Below, piece after piece: positions 36,874-44,520 of a stretch of 64,000 bases of DNA. Origin of the DNA: Pelomonas sp051857475 (lineage in GTDB: Bacteria > Pseudomonadota > Gammaproteobacteria > Burkholderiales > Burkholderiaceae_C); NCBI RefSeq assembly GCF_051857475.1, contig NZ_JBPZGZ010000003.1, positions 248,001 to 312,000 on the forward strand, in the 5' to 3' direction. How positions within the stretch are numbered: the first letter of the stretch is position 1; each line of letters opens with the position of its first letter. The translations under genes were made by a program, and so were the position numbers. The notes under the pieces are model-generated. The model was not told where the DNA came from and did not search any database. It saw only the letters and a program-made list of their open reading frames with translations.

Positions 36874-38058
36874 TCAGGACGCAGTCGCCGTGGCAGCGGG
36901 TCTTGCTGCACTAGACAGCAAGGCGAGCAAGCCGCCGCTTGTCAGCACCAGAGCCAAGGCCACCATGCGTGCGCCCGGCAGCGTGGCTGCGGCCGTCGTC
37001 ATGCAGGCAGCGGCTGCCATCTGCAGAAAGCCCAGCAGTGCCGAGGCCTGGCCCGCCTGAGACGCAAATGGCGTCAGCGCCAAGGCGGTGCCGGTGGGCG
37101 ATACCAGGCCCATGCCGAACAGGAAGATGGCCACGGCGACTGCAAAGCCGGCCAGACCGGTCGCGCTGCCGACCAGCATCGTCAGGCCGCCCATTGCGGC
37201 AAGTGCGGCTCCCAGACGCAGCACGGCCGGGCCGCCCCAACGTGCCGCCCATCGCGGCGCGGTCTGGCCCGCTGCGAAGACGACCAACACCGAGGTCGCG
37301 AAGAACAGCCCGACCTGCAGGGCACTGAAGCCGAACTCGCGCGCCAGCACCAGCGGTGCGGTGCCGAAGAAGGCAAACAGGGCGCCGAGGATGGCGGCCG
37401 TCGCGAGCGCCGGTCGCATGAAGCGGGCGTCTCCGAGCAACTGCACATAACCGCGCGCCAGGGCGGCGGCCGGTTGATGACGCCTGCGCTCGACCGGCAG
37501 CGTTTCGCCGACGATGCGGGCATAGGTCGCCGCCAGCGTCAGCCCCGTCAGCACCAGCACGGCGAACAAGGCCCGCCAACCCCAGGCAGCCTGCACCAGG
37601 CCTCCCAGCAGCGGCGAGAAGCCCGGCGCCGCTGCCATGACAACCATGATGCGGCCGAGCAGGGCGGCGAGCTGCGGGCCTTCGAAGCGGTCACGCGCGG
37701 CAGCCCGCGCGAGCACCGAGGCCGCTGCAACGCCGACGGCCTGAAGCACGCGGCCCGTCAGCAGCCAGGGCAGCGAGGCGGCGGCGCCGCCGACCGCGCT
37801 GCCGATCACGAAGACGGCCAGCCCACCCAGCACCACGGGACGGCGGCCAACGCGATCCGACAGCGGCCCGACGATGAGCTGGGCGAAGGCGAACACGGCG
37901 AGGAAGACGCCGAGCACGGCCGCCGTCAGCGTCGCGGCGTCGCCCCCCAGTGCCTGCGCGATCACGGGCAGCGAGGGCAGCAGGATGTTGGTCGACAGCG
38001 TCGCCAGTGCCGACAGTGCGGCCAGCGTCAGCAGCCAGCGCAGCGGTACGGTGCTCAC
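36874..38058 (-). CDS. MFS multidrug exporter (Bcr/CflA-like)
   Basis: A 394-residue protein starting at GTG 38058, chosen because it forms a GTGA overlap with the stop of the upstream hydrolase gene and leads straight into the first helix. About 12 membrane helices are visible. The loop 2-3 motif GPLSDRVGRRPVVL (near residue 72) is typical of drug:proton antiporters. The substrate is unknown. It is the last of a three-gene minus-strand unit (SDR, hydrolase, exporter) divergent from a TetR gene, a common arrangement for toxic-compound response. Confidence 0.9.
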   Translation of the reverse strand: MSTVPLRWLLTLAALSALATLSTNILLPSLPVIAQALGGDAATLTAAVLGVFLAVFAFAQLIVGPLSDRVGRRPVVLGGLAVFVIGSAVGGAAASLPWLLTGRVLQAVGVAAASVLARAAARDRFEGPQLAALLGRIMVVMAAAPGFSPLLGGLVQAAWGWRALFAVLVLTGLTLAATYARIVGETLPVERRRHQPAAALARGYVQLLGDARFMRPALATAAILGALFAFFGTAPLVLAREFGFSALQVGLFFATSVLVVFAAGQTAPRWAARWGGPAVLRLGAALAAMGGLTMLVGSATGLAGFAVAVAIFLFGMGLVSPTGTALALTPFASQAGQASALLGFLQMAAAACMTTAAATLPGARMVALALVLTSGGLLALLSSAARPAATATAS

Positions 38059-38879
38059 GAGGCGCGGCCGTCGGCAATGAAGGCGACGCCGCGTGCGATG
38101 ACGCTGGCATCGGCCAGCAGGCGGCGATGGCCGAGGTCGTGCACAGGCTCGAGGCGCGACCCGGCCCATGCTGCGTGCAGGGCCTCGGACGCGGTGTAGG
38201 CGACGGTGCGGTCTGCCGGATCGTGGACGATCAGCCCCGGGTGGCGCAGGCCATGCTGCAGGCGCTCCAGGTCCACATAGGTGATGCGGGTGCCGATGAA
38301 ACGCTCCACCCACCCGGCAAAGGCCGCAGCGTCCGACGGGCCCAGGCCATGAGCTGCGGCCAGGCCCTTGACCATCGGCGTCAGCGACGACGGCCCGGCC
38401 AGATGCACGCTGCGCCTGACCTGCCAGCCATGGGCAAAGGCCAGCAATGCCGCTGCCGAGCCCATCGAATGACCGATGACGCCATGCACCTCCTCGCCGA
38501 TGTCGGCGACCACGGCGCGCAGGGCGCGGCCGGCATGCACGACGCTGGCCGCGTGGCCGGTCGAGTCGCCATGCGCCGGCAGGTCAAAGAGGGTGACCGA
38601 GAAGCCGGCCTCGATCAGCGGCCGCGCGAAGCCGAGCAGGTGGGCGCCGCGGCTGTTCCATCCATGCACCAGGACGACACGCGGCCCTGCGCCCAGCGTC
38701 CAGCGCGCCAGCTTGTAGCCTTCGTGGCGCAGCGGCGGCTCGGCATGGCCGGCCAGGGCGGCGCGCTCCTCGGCCGTCAGCGGCACGCGCTCCGGCGTCG
38801 AGAAGGCATGGCGGGCCGCGGCGAGATGGCCGTCGTCGTGCGCCTGCAGCGGCGCGGCCAGGGCAGGGGAGGTCAGCAT
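38055..38879 (-). CDS. Alpha/beta hydrolase
   Basis: A 274-residue serine hydrolase-like protein with no signal peptide. The nucleophile elbow is GHSMGS (near residue 137), the oxyanion-hole motif is HGWNSRG (near 73), and a C-terminal histidine in LGHRRLL probably completes the triad, with the aspartate in VHDPADRTV. The fold is that of esterases and carboxylesterases, and no substrate can be inferred. It lies 21 bases after the SDR gene and overlaps the MFS exporter gene by four bases, so the three are likely one operon under the adjacent TetR regulator. Confidence 0.88.
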   Translation of the reverse strand: MLTSPALAAPLQAHDDGHLAAARHAFSTPERVPLTAEERAALAGHAEPPLRHEGYKLARWTLGAGPRVVLVHGWNSRGAHLLGFARPLIEAGFSVTLFDLPAHGDSTGHAASVVHAGRALRAVVADIGEEVHGVIGHSMGSAAALLAFAHGWQVRRSVHLAGPSSLTPMVKGLAAAHGLGPSDAAAFAGWVERFIGTRITYVDLERLQHGLRHPGLIVHDPADRTVAYTASEALHAAWAGSRLEPVHDLGHRRLLADASVIARGVAFIADGRAS

Positions 38880-38900
38880 GGCGGTTCTCCTGGCGATGCT

Positions 38901-39596
38901 TCAGCCGGCGTAGGCGGGCGTCGGCGTCGACAGGCTCTGCTTGACCTGGCGGCTGATGTCGTCGGCCAGCACCTCGAAGGCGCCGGCTTCCAGCTCGGCC
39001 AGGGCCAGGCGGGCAACTTCGGCGGGCGAGGACTTGGGCGCCTCGATGCCGCGCGTCATGTCAGTGTCCATATAGCCGACATGCAGGCTGGTCAGCTGCG
39101 TGCCCTGGGCCTTGAGCTCCTGGCGCAGGCCGTTGCTCAGAGCCCAGGCGGCGGCCTTGCTGGCGCTGTAGGGCGTGAGTCCCGGCAGCGTGACCCAGCT
39201 CAGCACCGACAGCACATTCAGCACCGCACCGCCGCCGTTGGCCTGCAGCACCGGTGCGAAGGCCTGGGTCAGGGCCCAGACGCCGAAGAAATTGGTGTCG
39301 AAATGGCGGCGCGCCGTGGCGATGGCGTCGTCTGCCAGCACGCCCGAGCCCTGGGAGATGCCGGCGTTGTTGATCAGCAGGGTCACATCGCTGCACCGCG
39401 CGGCCGCGGCGGCAACCTGGGCGGCGTCGGTCACGTCCAGGGCCACGGGCACGACGCCGGGCAGGTCGATGGAGGTGATGTCTCGCGCGGCGGCATAGAC
39501 CTTGGCGGCGCCGGCGGCCAGCGCCGCTTCGGCAAAGGCCCGGCCCAGGCCGCGGTTGGCACCCGTGATGAAGACGACGGCGTTCTTGAGCTTCAT
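38901..39596 (-). CDS. Short-chain dehydrogenase/reductase
   Basis: A 231-residue classical SDR. The N-terminal TGANRGLGRAFAEA loop binds NAD(P), NNAG lies near residue 86, and the catalytic S-Y-K is visible as LSWVTLPGLTPYSASKAAA with YxxxK near residue 143. The substrate is unknown. It is the first gene of the minus-strand unit and is divergent from the TetR gene. The shared 111-base spacer holds an 18-bp perfect palindrome. AAGGA precedes ATG 39596. A role in detoxifying a carbonyl compound recognised by the regulator is plausible but inferred. Confidence 0.92.
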   Translation of the reverse strand: MKLKNAVVFITGANRGLGRAFAEAALAAGAAKVYAAARDITSIDLPGVVPVALDVTDAAQVAAAAARCSDVTLLINNAGISQGSGVLADDAIATARRHFDTNFFGVWALTQAFAPVLQANGGGAVLNVLSVLSWVTLPGLTPYSASKAAAWALSNGLRQELKAQGTQLTSLHVGYMDTDMTRGIEAPKSSPAEVARLALAELEAGAFEVLADDISRQVKQSLSTPTPAYAG

Positions 39597-39621
39597 GGCA
39601 ATTCCTTCGCAATCCGTTTAT

Positions 39622-39639
39622 TCATGTCGATCGACATGA
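39622..39639. promoter_or_regulatory. 18-bp palindromic operator between SDR and TetR genes
   Basis: TCATGTCGA and its exact complement TCGACATGA abut to form an 18-bp perfect palindrome. A second, imperfect site (ATGTCG-TT-CAACAT) lies at 39649-39662, centred 25 bp away, inside the proposed tetR promoter. TetR-family dimers commonly bind such sites in divergent promoters, so autoregulation and repression of the SDR operon are likely. Confidence 0.65.
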
Positions 39640-39667
39640 TTGAGTTAAATGTCGTTCAACATATAAA
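39640..39667 (+). promoter_or_regulatory. Probable promoter of the TetR gene
   Basis: TTGAGT (39640-39645) and TATAAA (39662-39667) with a 16-bp spacer. The second, imperfect operator overlaps the spacer and the first base of the -10 box, so a bound regulator would block RNA polymerase. Confidence 0.5.
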
Positions 39668-39707
39668 ATTCGTCAAGTCGACATCCCGAAGCCCCCAGGA
39701 GACCGTC

Positions 39708-40271
39708 ATGAAAGTCAGTCGCGCCCAGGCCGAAGAGAACCGCGAACGCATCCTCGACAGCGCTGCCCAGCTGTTTCGTGAGCGTGGCTTCGACGGCATC
39801 GGGCTGAACGACCTGATGCAGTCGGCCGGCCTGACGCGCGGCGGCTTCTACGGCCACTTCGAGTCCAAGGACGACCTGGCCGCCCAGGCCACGCGGCGCG
39901 CGCTGCAGGGCAACCGTGAGCAGTGGAAGAAGCAGACCGACCGCAGCCTGCAGGCCTGGGTCAAGGCCTATCTGTCCGACACGCATTGCAATCATCTCGG
40001 CGCGGGCTGTGGGCTGGTGGCGCTGGCAGGTGATGCAGCGCGCGGCGGGCCTGCCGTGAAGCAGGTCTTCGCCGAGGGCGTGGCCAACCTCGTGGCGACC
40101 CTGCAGGAGCAGATGCCTGCCGACGCGGCCCCGGAGCGCCGCGAGCAGGCCATGGCCATGCTGTCCACGCTGGTGGGCGCATTGCTGCTGTCCCGCGCGG
40201 TGGGCGACACCGGCCTGTCACGTGAGCTGCGCGACGCTGCGCACAAGCATCTGCCTGCGGGCGGCCGCTGA
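39708..40271 (+). CDS. TetR/AcrR family transcriptional regulator
   Basis: A 187-residue regulator starting at ATG 39708, with AGGAG upstream. The N-terminal helix-turn-helix runs from about residue 8 to 55 (RILDSAAQLFRERGFDGIGLNDLMQSAGL, then GGFYGHFESKDDL), the standard TetR DNA-binding domain. The C-terminal ligand domain has two cysteines (CNHLGAGC near residues 91-98) that could respond to electrophiles; this is inference. It is divergent from the SDR-hydrolase-exporter unit, and the spacer palindromes are its likely binding sites. Confidence 0.93.
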   Translation: MKVSRAQAEENRERILDSAAQLFRERGFDGIGLNDLMQSAGLTRGGFYGHFESKDDLAAQATRRALQGNREQWKKQTDRSLQAWVKAYLSDTHCNHLGAGCGLVALAGDAARGGPAVKQVFAEGVANLVATLQEQMPADAAPERREQAMAMLSTLVGALLLSRAVGDTGLSRELRDAAHKHLPAGGR

Positions 40272-40364
40272 ACGGTCGCAGCAGCAGGCACGAGCGGCGC
40301 CACCGCGTTGGGGCGGGGCTTGCCCCTGTGGCATGCTCGCGCCCCATGTCAATGCCTATGAGAC

Positions 40365-42338
40365 ATGGTGGGGATGCCTGAGTTCGGCCTGATGCTGCGC
40401 GGCTGGTTGCTTGCGTTGGTGATGCTGGCCGGTCTGCCTGCGCAGGCGCAGCGCCTGCCCCAGCCCAGCACGCGCATCGCCGGCGACGACTCGGCCCCCG
40501 TCCAGCTCGCCACCTCCACCTGGACGCGGGCCCAGCTCGATGCCTGGTGGGCCGCGTTGCGCCAGCACGGCGCCGTGGGCGGTGATCGCCTTGAACTGCC
40601 CCCTCAGCTGCTGCCGCCCGAGGCCGATGCGGCCTGGCAGCCCGTGGTCATGCCCGATGTGCGCGCCCGCCCGGGCGCCGCCGTGGTCAGCGATGCGCGC
40701 GGCTACGAGATGCGCTGGTACCGGGTGCACGTGCCTCCCGGTGGCGACGAGACCACGGCCCTGTATTTGCCCCGCCTCGTCACCCTGTCGGCCGCCGTGT
40801 TGGCGCGCACCGAGAGTGGCTGGCAGCTGTTGCTGGACAACCAGCATGCCGAGCGCGAGCAGTGGGTGCAGCCCATCTGGCTGCCCCTGCCGGGCATCGG
40901 CGCCCAAGGCATGGACCTCGTCGTGGCGCTGCCGGTGCCGGCAGGCAGCTACCACGCCGTGTCGCGTATCTGGGTCGGTCCGCGTGACTCGCTGGAAAAG
41001 CGCTGGCTGTGGCGGGTGCGCGCCCAGACCGGCCTGCCCCAGGCCGTCAGCCTGACGCTGGCGGTGCTGGGCATGTTCGCGCTGACGCTGTGGCTGCGCC
41101 GGCCCGACGAAGGCATCTATGGCCTCTTCGCCCTTGGCGCCGCGGCGTGGATGGTGCGCAATCTGCACTACTACGTCAGCCTGCCGGTCTCGCCCGCGGG
41201 CCAGGACTGGTTCTGGTGGGCCACCCATGCCTCCATGGGCTGGGTCATGCTGACGGCGCTGCTGTTCGCACTGCGCTTTGCGAGCCGGCGCACGCCCTGG
41301 CTGGAATGGGCGCTGACCGCCAGCGTGGTCCTGGTCAGCTTGATCAGCATGCCGTTGTGGCTGCGTCAGCTGGACATGGTCGTCATGCAGTACGCGGTGA
41401 CAGCCGCGGTCGCCGCCATCGGCACGGCCTGGGTCGCCTGGCTGGCCTGGCGTGAACACCGCAGCGAGCTGCGCATCATGGCCGTCGCGTTGATCACCGG
41501 CGTCGTCATCGGCGCGCATGATCTTGCCGTGCTGGCCGGCTGGGCTTGGCCCGAGCATTTCTTCCTGATGCCTTTCGCGACGCTGGCCGTCATGGTCAGC
41601 TTCCTGCATGCGGTGCAGCGGCGCTATGTCGGCGCCGTCGAACAGGTGCAGGCCGAGAACAGCCAGCTGCAGGAGGACCTGGACGAGCAGGTCTCGGTGC
41701 TGCAGATGCAGAACGCCCAGCTGCGCGAGGCCGAACGTCAGCAGGCCCTGCTGCTGGAGCGCCAGCGCATCATGGCCGACATGCACGACGGCCTGGGTTC
41801 CTCGCTGCTGTCGGCCCTGGTGGCCATGGAGCAGGGCAGCATGTCCCATGAGCAATGCGTGGAGGTGCTGCGCGAATGCGTGGACGACCTGCGCCTGGTC
41901 ATCGACTCGCTGGAGCCGGTCGGCCACGATCTGGTGTCGCTGCTGGCAACCATGCGCTACCGCCTGGGCAAGCGACTGCAGATCGGCGGCCTCAAGCTCG
42001 ACTGGGACGTGCAGGACCTGCCGCCGTTGCCCTGGCTGGAGCCGCCCGATGCGCTGCACGTGCTGCGCCTGATGCAGGAGGCGCTGAACAATGTGCTCAA
42101 GCACGCCCAGGCCAGCCGGGTGCGCATGGTCACCCGCCACCACGGCAGCTATGTCGAGATCCGCGTCGAGGACGATGGCGCCGGCTTCGACCTGCAGAAC
42201 ATCCAGCATGGCCGCGGGCTGAAGAGCCAGATCAAGCGCGCCCAGCGCCTGGGCGGCAAGTTGCGCGTCGACTCCGCGCCGGGCATGGGCACGCGCCTGT
42301 CGCTCCGATTGCCCGTGGAGCGCAAAGGCGAGGCCTGA
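40365..42338 (+). CDS. Sensor histidine kinase (HisKA_3/NarX-like), orphan
   Basis: A 657-residue membrane kinase. A signal-like N-terminus is followed by a large periplasmic 7TMR-DISMED2-like region (about 30-215), seven membrane helices (about 220-410), a coiled coil and a HisKA_3 dimerisation domain with phospho-acceptor H474 in ADMHDGLGSS. An HATPase domain with EALNNVLKHA and DDGAGFD follows. This kinase class normally pairs with a NarL-type regulator, but none is adjacent. It is the last gene before lpxC, whose start is only 18 bases downstream; a separate leaderless promoter for lpxC lies in that gap. The start codon is uncertain because nearby ATGs also fit. Confidence 0.88.
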   Translation: MVGMPEFGLMLRGWLLALVMLAGLPAQAQRLPQPSTRIAGDDSAPVQLATSTWTRAQLDAWWAALRQHGAVGGDRLELPPQLLPPEADAAWQPVVMPDVRARPGAAVVSDARGYEMRWYRVHVPPGGDETTALYLPRLVTLSAAVLARTESGWQLLLDNQHAEREQWVQPIWLPLPGIGAQGMDLVVALPVPAGSYHAVSRIWVGPRDSLEKRWLWRVRAQTGLPQAVSLTLAVLGMFALTLWLRRPDEGIYGLFALGAAAWMVRNLHYYVSLPVSPAGQDWFWWATHASMGWVMLTALLFALRFASRRTPWLEWALTASVVLVSLISMPLWLRQLDMVVMQYAVTAAVAAIGTAWVAWLAWREHRSELRIMAVALITGVVIGAHDLAVLAGWAWPEHFFLMPFATLAVMVSFLHAVQRRYVGAVEQVQAENSQLQEDLDEQVSVLQMQNAQLREAERQQALLLERQRIMADMHDGLGSSLLSALVAMEQGSMSHEQCVEVLRECVDDLRLVIDSLEPVGHDLVSLLATMRYRLGKRLQIGGLKLDWDVQDLPPLPWLEPPDALHVLRLMQEALNNVLKHAQASRVRMVTRHHGSYVEIRVEDDGAGFDLQNIQHGRGLKSQIKRAQRLGGKLRVDSAPGMGTRLSLRLPVERKGEA

Positions 42339-42343
42339 TCCGG

Positions 42344-42349
42344 GACAAT
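42344..42349 (+). promoter_or_regulatory. Probable -10 element giving a leaderless lpxC transcript
   Basis: GACAAT ends seven bases before the lpxC ATG at 42357, with no ribosome-binding site between. The spacing matches that of the pyrC and acyltransferase starts and of the rnpB 5' end. Confidence 0.4.
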
Positions 42350-42356
42350 CGAGCCC

Positions 42357-43292
42357 ATGGTCAAGCAACGCACCCTGAAGTCGATCACGCGCGCCGTCGG
42401 CGTCGGCATCCACAGCGGCCAGAAGGTCGAGCTGACGCTGCGCCCGGCGCCGGTCGACACCGGCATCGTGTTCCGCCGTGTCGACCTGTGCCCGCCGGTC
42501 GACATCCCGGTCGGCGTCATGTCGGTCAGCGACACCCGCATGGCGACCACCATCAGCCCCGATGGTGACCCGGGCGGTCCCAAGGTGCAGACCATCGAGC
42601 ATCTGCTGTCGGCCTGCGCCGGCCTGGGCCTGGACAACCTCATCATCGACATCAATGCCGACGAGGTGCCCGTGCTGGACGGCTCGGCCGCCGCCTTTGT
42701 CTTCCTGCTGCAATCGGCCGGCATCGTCATGCAGGACGCGCCCAAGCGCTTTCTGCGCGTGAAGAAGGCCGTGGAAGTGCGCCAGGGCGAGGGCAAGAAG
42801 CTGATGTGGGCCAAGCTGGAGCCCCATCATGGCTACACGCTGAGCTTCGAGATCGAGTTCGACAACCCGGCCGTGGCCGCCACCGGCAGCAGCTTCGTCT
42901 TCGACATGGGCTCAGGCACCTACAAGAAGGAAATCGCCCGCGCCCGCACCTTCGGCATGACGGCCGACATCGACCTGATGCGCTCGCGCGGCCTCACCTT
43001 GGGCGGCTCCATGGACAACGCCATCGTGGTCGACGACTACAAGGTGCTGAATGCCGACGGACTCCGCTACGACGACGAGTTCGTCAAGCACAAGATCCTG
43101 GATGCCATCGGTGACATGCAGGTCGCCGGCATGCCGCTGCTGGCGGCCTACACCTCCTTCAAGGGCGGCCACGCGCTGAACAACAAGTTGCTGCGGGCGC
43201 TGCTGGCCGACGAGTCCGCCTACGAGGTCGTCAGCTTCGATGACGACCGTGCCGCGCCCAAGGGCTTTGCGGAGCTGGCGCCTGCCTGGTGA
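42357..43292 (+). CDS. lpxC: UDP-3-O-acyl-N-acetylglucosamine deacetylase
   Basis: A cytoplasmic zinc enzyme that carries out the committed step of lipid A synthesis. The 311 residues match the family (305 in E. coli). The zinc histidine is in EHLLSA (near residue 81), DGSAA lies near 103, SFEIEF near 165, and the C-terminal HKILDAIGD and GGHALNNKL blocks carry further metal and catalytic residues. In many relatives lpxC directly follows ftsZ. Here a 5.5-kb accessory block separates them. Confidence 0.97.
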   Translation: MVKQRTLKSITRAVGVGIHSGQKVELTLRPAPVDTGIVFRRVDLCPPVDIPVGVMSVSDTRMATTISPDGDPGGPKVQTIEHLLSACAGLGLDNLIIDINADEVPVLDGSAAAFVFLLQSAGIVMQDAPKRFLRVKKAVEVRQGEGKKLMWAKLEPHHGYTLSFEIEFDNPAVAATGSSFVFDMGSGTYKKEIARARTFGMTADIDLMRSRGLTLGGSMDNAIVVDDYKVLNADGLRYDDEFVKHKILDAIGDMQVAGMPLLAAYTSFKGGHALNNKLLRALLADESAYEVVSFDDDRAAPKGFAELAPAW

Positions 43293-43301
43293 TGTGAGCG
43301 C

Positions 43302-43487
43302 ATGCTGATCGCCCGCCTCGTCATCGGCCTGCTGTTGTTCGCGGCCGTGTTGTGCTTCGCCGTTTCCATTGCCACCGGCCAGGTGCGCTGGCGGCGCATG
43401 GGTCTGGTCATCATGAAATGGACGGTCATTGCCGGCCTGGCCTTCTTTGGCGTGCTGATCCTGGAACGATTGGCGCTGCTGCTGTGA
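43302..43487 (+). CDS. Small two-helix membrane protein
   Basis: A 61-residue protein starting at ATG 43302, nine bases after lpxC. Two hydrophobic helices (about 2-24 and 37-58) are joined by a basic loop (RWRRMG). It has no enzymatic motifs. Its position, tight spacing and G/C-ending codons support a real gene co-expressed with lpxC. The function is unknown. Confidence 0.7.
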   Translation: MLIARLVIGLLLFAAVLCFAVSIATGQVRWRRMGLVIMKWTVIAGLAFFGVLILERLALLL

Positions 43488-43569
43488 TGCTCGTCACGCC
43501 GTAGCCGGGGCACCCCTGGGCTTGCGGGGATGCCAGCGCGCCGGCATTTGTTCAGAATGACTTCACGGT

Positions 43570-43727
43570 CGCTGTTTGAAGTGCAGCGGCTCAATCCGGG
43601 AAGTGATTAACCCGGGTGCCACGCGTGGAGATGGCCGGGGGGCCGGGGAAGCGCAGTGGATTGAAGAGAGAGATCGTTGTTGTACCGAATTGGGCCGCTC
43701 CCTGAGGAGTGGCCCTTTTTTTGTTTG
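43570..43727 (+). ncRNA. Candidate small non-coding RNA
   Basis: The segment before the terminator is unusually purine-rich and shows short inverted repeats: CCGGG/CCCGG near 43596-43614, then the palindrome CCACGCGTGG at 43619-43628. It ends in a textbook intrinsic terminator although no gene precedes it closely; the nearest gene stops about 200 bases earlier. I do not recognise a known RNA family. A TTGAAG hexamer at 43576 could mark a promoter but has no good -10 partner, so the 5' end is a guess. Confidence 0.35.
43691..43722 (+). terminator. Strong rho-independent terminator
   Basis: GGGCCGCTCC pairs with GGAGTGGCCC (one G-U pair) across CTGA, followed at once by seven T residues. It must end a transcript running rightwards from within or before the region at 43.5 kb. 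Confidence 0.85.
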
Positions 43728-43871
43728 CGCGCCACAGCTCAAGCTGTCGGCAAGCTGTCATTCCTTGTTACGCACGCTCACCGAGCCATGGGTTTGTGCG
43801 TCGGCGGCGGTGCAGGGGCGGCGTTGAAAGCACAGGCCAGCCGTTGCTGACCCGCTGAAAGGAAACCTCGA

Positions 43872-44465
43872 ATGAAGACCTCCCTGATCGCCGCCGCCGC
43901 TCTTGCCCTGCTGACCGGCGCCGCCATGGCCCAGACCCCCGTCACCGCGCAAACCACGGTGCAGCGCGACGTGAACCAGCAGCAGCGCATCGAGAACGGC
44001 CTGCAAAACGGCAAGCTGACGACGCGCGAAGCCGGCCTGCTCGAGCGTGAGCAAGCCAAGGTCGACAAGCTGCAGGCCAAGGACATGAAGGACGGCCATC
44101 TCAGCGGCGCCGAACGCCAGCAGCTGCGCACCGCCCAGAACAAGGTCAGCCGTGACATCGAGACGGCAAAGAACAACGGCGTCAACGGCAACCCGCTGTC
44201 GGCCTCCAGCCAGCGCATGCAGGCCGATGTGCAGCGCAACGTGAACCAGGAAAAGCGCATCGAGGCCGGCCTGGCCAATGGTTCGCTGACCAAGCGCGAG
44301 GCCGCCCGCATGGAGCAGGGCCAGGCCCATGTGGACCGCGCCGAAGCCCACGCAGCAGCCGACGGCCATGTCGATGCGAGTGAGCAGAAGCATGTGCAGC
44401 GCGCCGAGAACCGCCAGAGCGCGCGTATCCATCGCGCCAAGACCAATGGCACGACGGCCGGTTGA
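43872..44465 (+). CDS. Secreted protein with internal duplication
   Basis: A 197-residue protein with a clear signal peptide (residues 1-20, ending AMA). AAAGGA precedes ATG 43872. The mature part consists of two homologous repeats (about 31-101 and 115-187). Each has QR-VNQ--RIE-GL-NG-LT-REA at the start and an acidic-histidine loop (DGHLSGAE in the first, DGHVDASE in the second) followed by R/Q-rich helices. The loops recall single EF-hand-like turns but lack a full set of ligands. Similar proteins of unknown function are, as I recall, widespread in Burkholderiales. It is a single-gene unit bounded by terminators on both sides. Confidence 0.85.
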   Translation: MKTSLIAAAALALLTGAAMAQTPVTAQTTVQRDVNQQQRIENGLQNGKLTTREAGLLEREQAKVDKLQAKDMKDGHLSGAERQQLRTAQNKVSRDIETAKNNGVNGNPLSASSQRMQADVQRNVNQEKRIEAGLANGSLTKREAARMEQGQAHVDRAEAHAAADGHVDASEQKHVQRAENRQSARIHRAKTNGTTAG

Positions 44466-44487
44466 TCCAGCCGTCCTGAATTGAACG

Positions 44488-44513
44488 ACGCCGAGGGCCT
44501 CAACCCTCGGCGT
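44488..44513 (+). terminator. Rho-independent terminator (possibly bidirectional)
   Basis: A perfect 10-bp stem, ACGCCGAGGG with CCCTCGGCGT, loop CCTCAA, followed by TTGTCTTT. It lies between the duplicated secreted protein and the convergent carboxypeptidase gene. The T-rich side favours termination of plus-strand transcripts. Confidence 0.8.
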
Positions 44514-44520
44514 TTGTCTT

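Larger units (their letters stand above)
43488..43871. other. Intergenic region after the lpxC unit
   Basis: 384 bases without a confident protein gene. It contains a GC-rich imperfect hairpin at 43517-43543, a probable non-coding transcript ending at a strong terminator (43691-43722), and, just beyond, an inverted repeat ACAGCT-CA-AGCTGT (43734-43747) overlapping two direct copies of CAAGCTGTC at 43740 and 43751. A frame of 24 codons (43631-43705) ends inside the terminator loop; it has GGAG abutting its ATG and is not called. Confidence 0.6.

Noticed and set aside
37950..39707. Apparent 585-codon N-terminal extension of the TetR regulator
   Set aside because: The extension is antisense to the hydrolase and SDR genes; ATG 39708, with AGGAG upstream, gives a normal TetR start.
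40356..42830. An 824-codon open frame on the minus strand
   Set aside because: Antisense to the histidine kinase and lpxC; rich in His, Gln, Ala and Arg with no recognisable fold.
43500..43727. 6S RNA or tmRNA as identity of the candidate RNA
   Set aside because: The ends do not pair as in 6S RNA and there is no tRNA-like CCA end or tag frame, so no known family is assigned.
43576..43827. An 83-codon open frame across the terminator at 43.7 kb
   Set aside because: It reads straight through a strong intrinsic terminator and a T-run and encodes no recognisable sequence.
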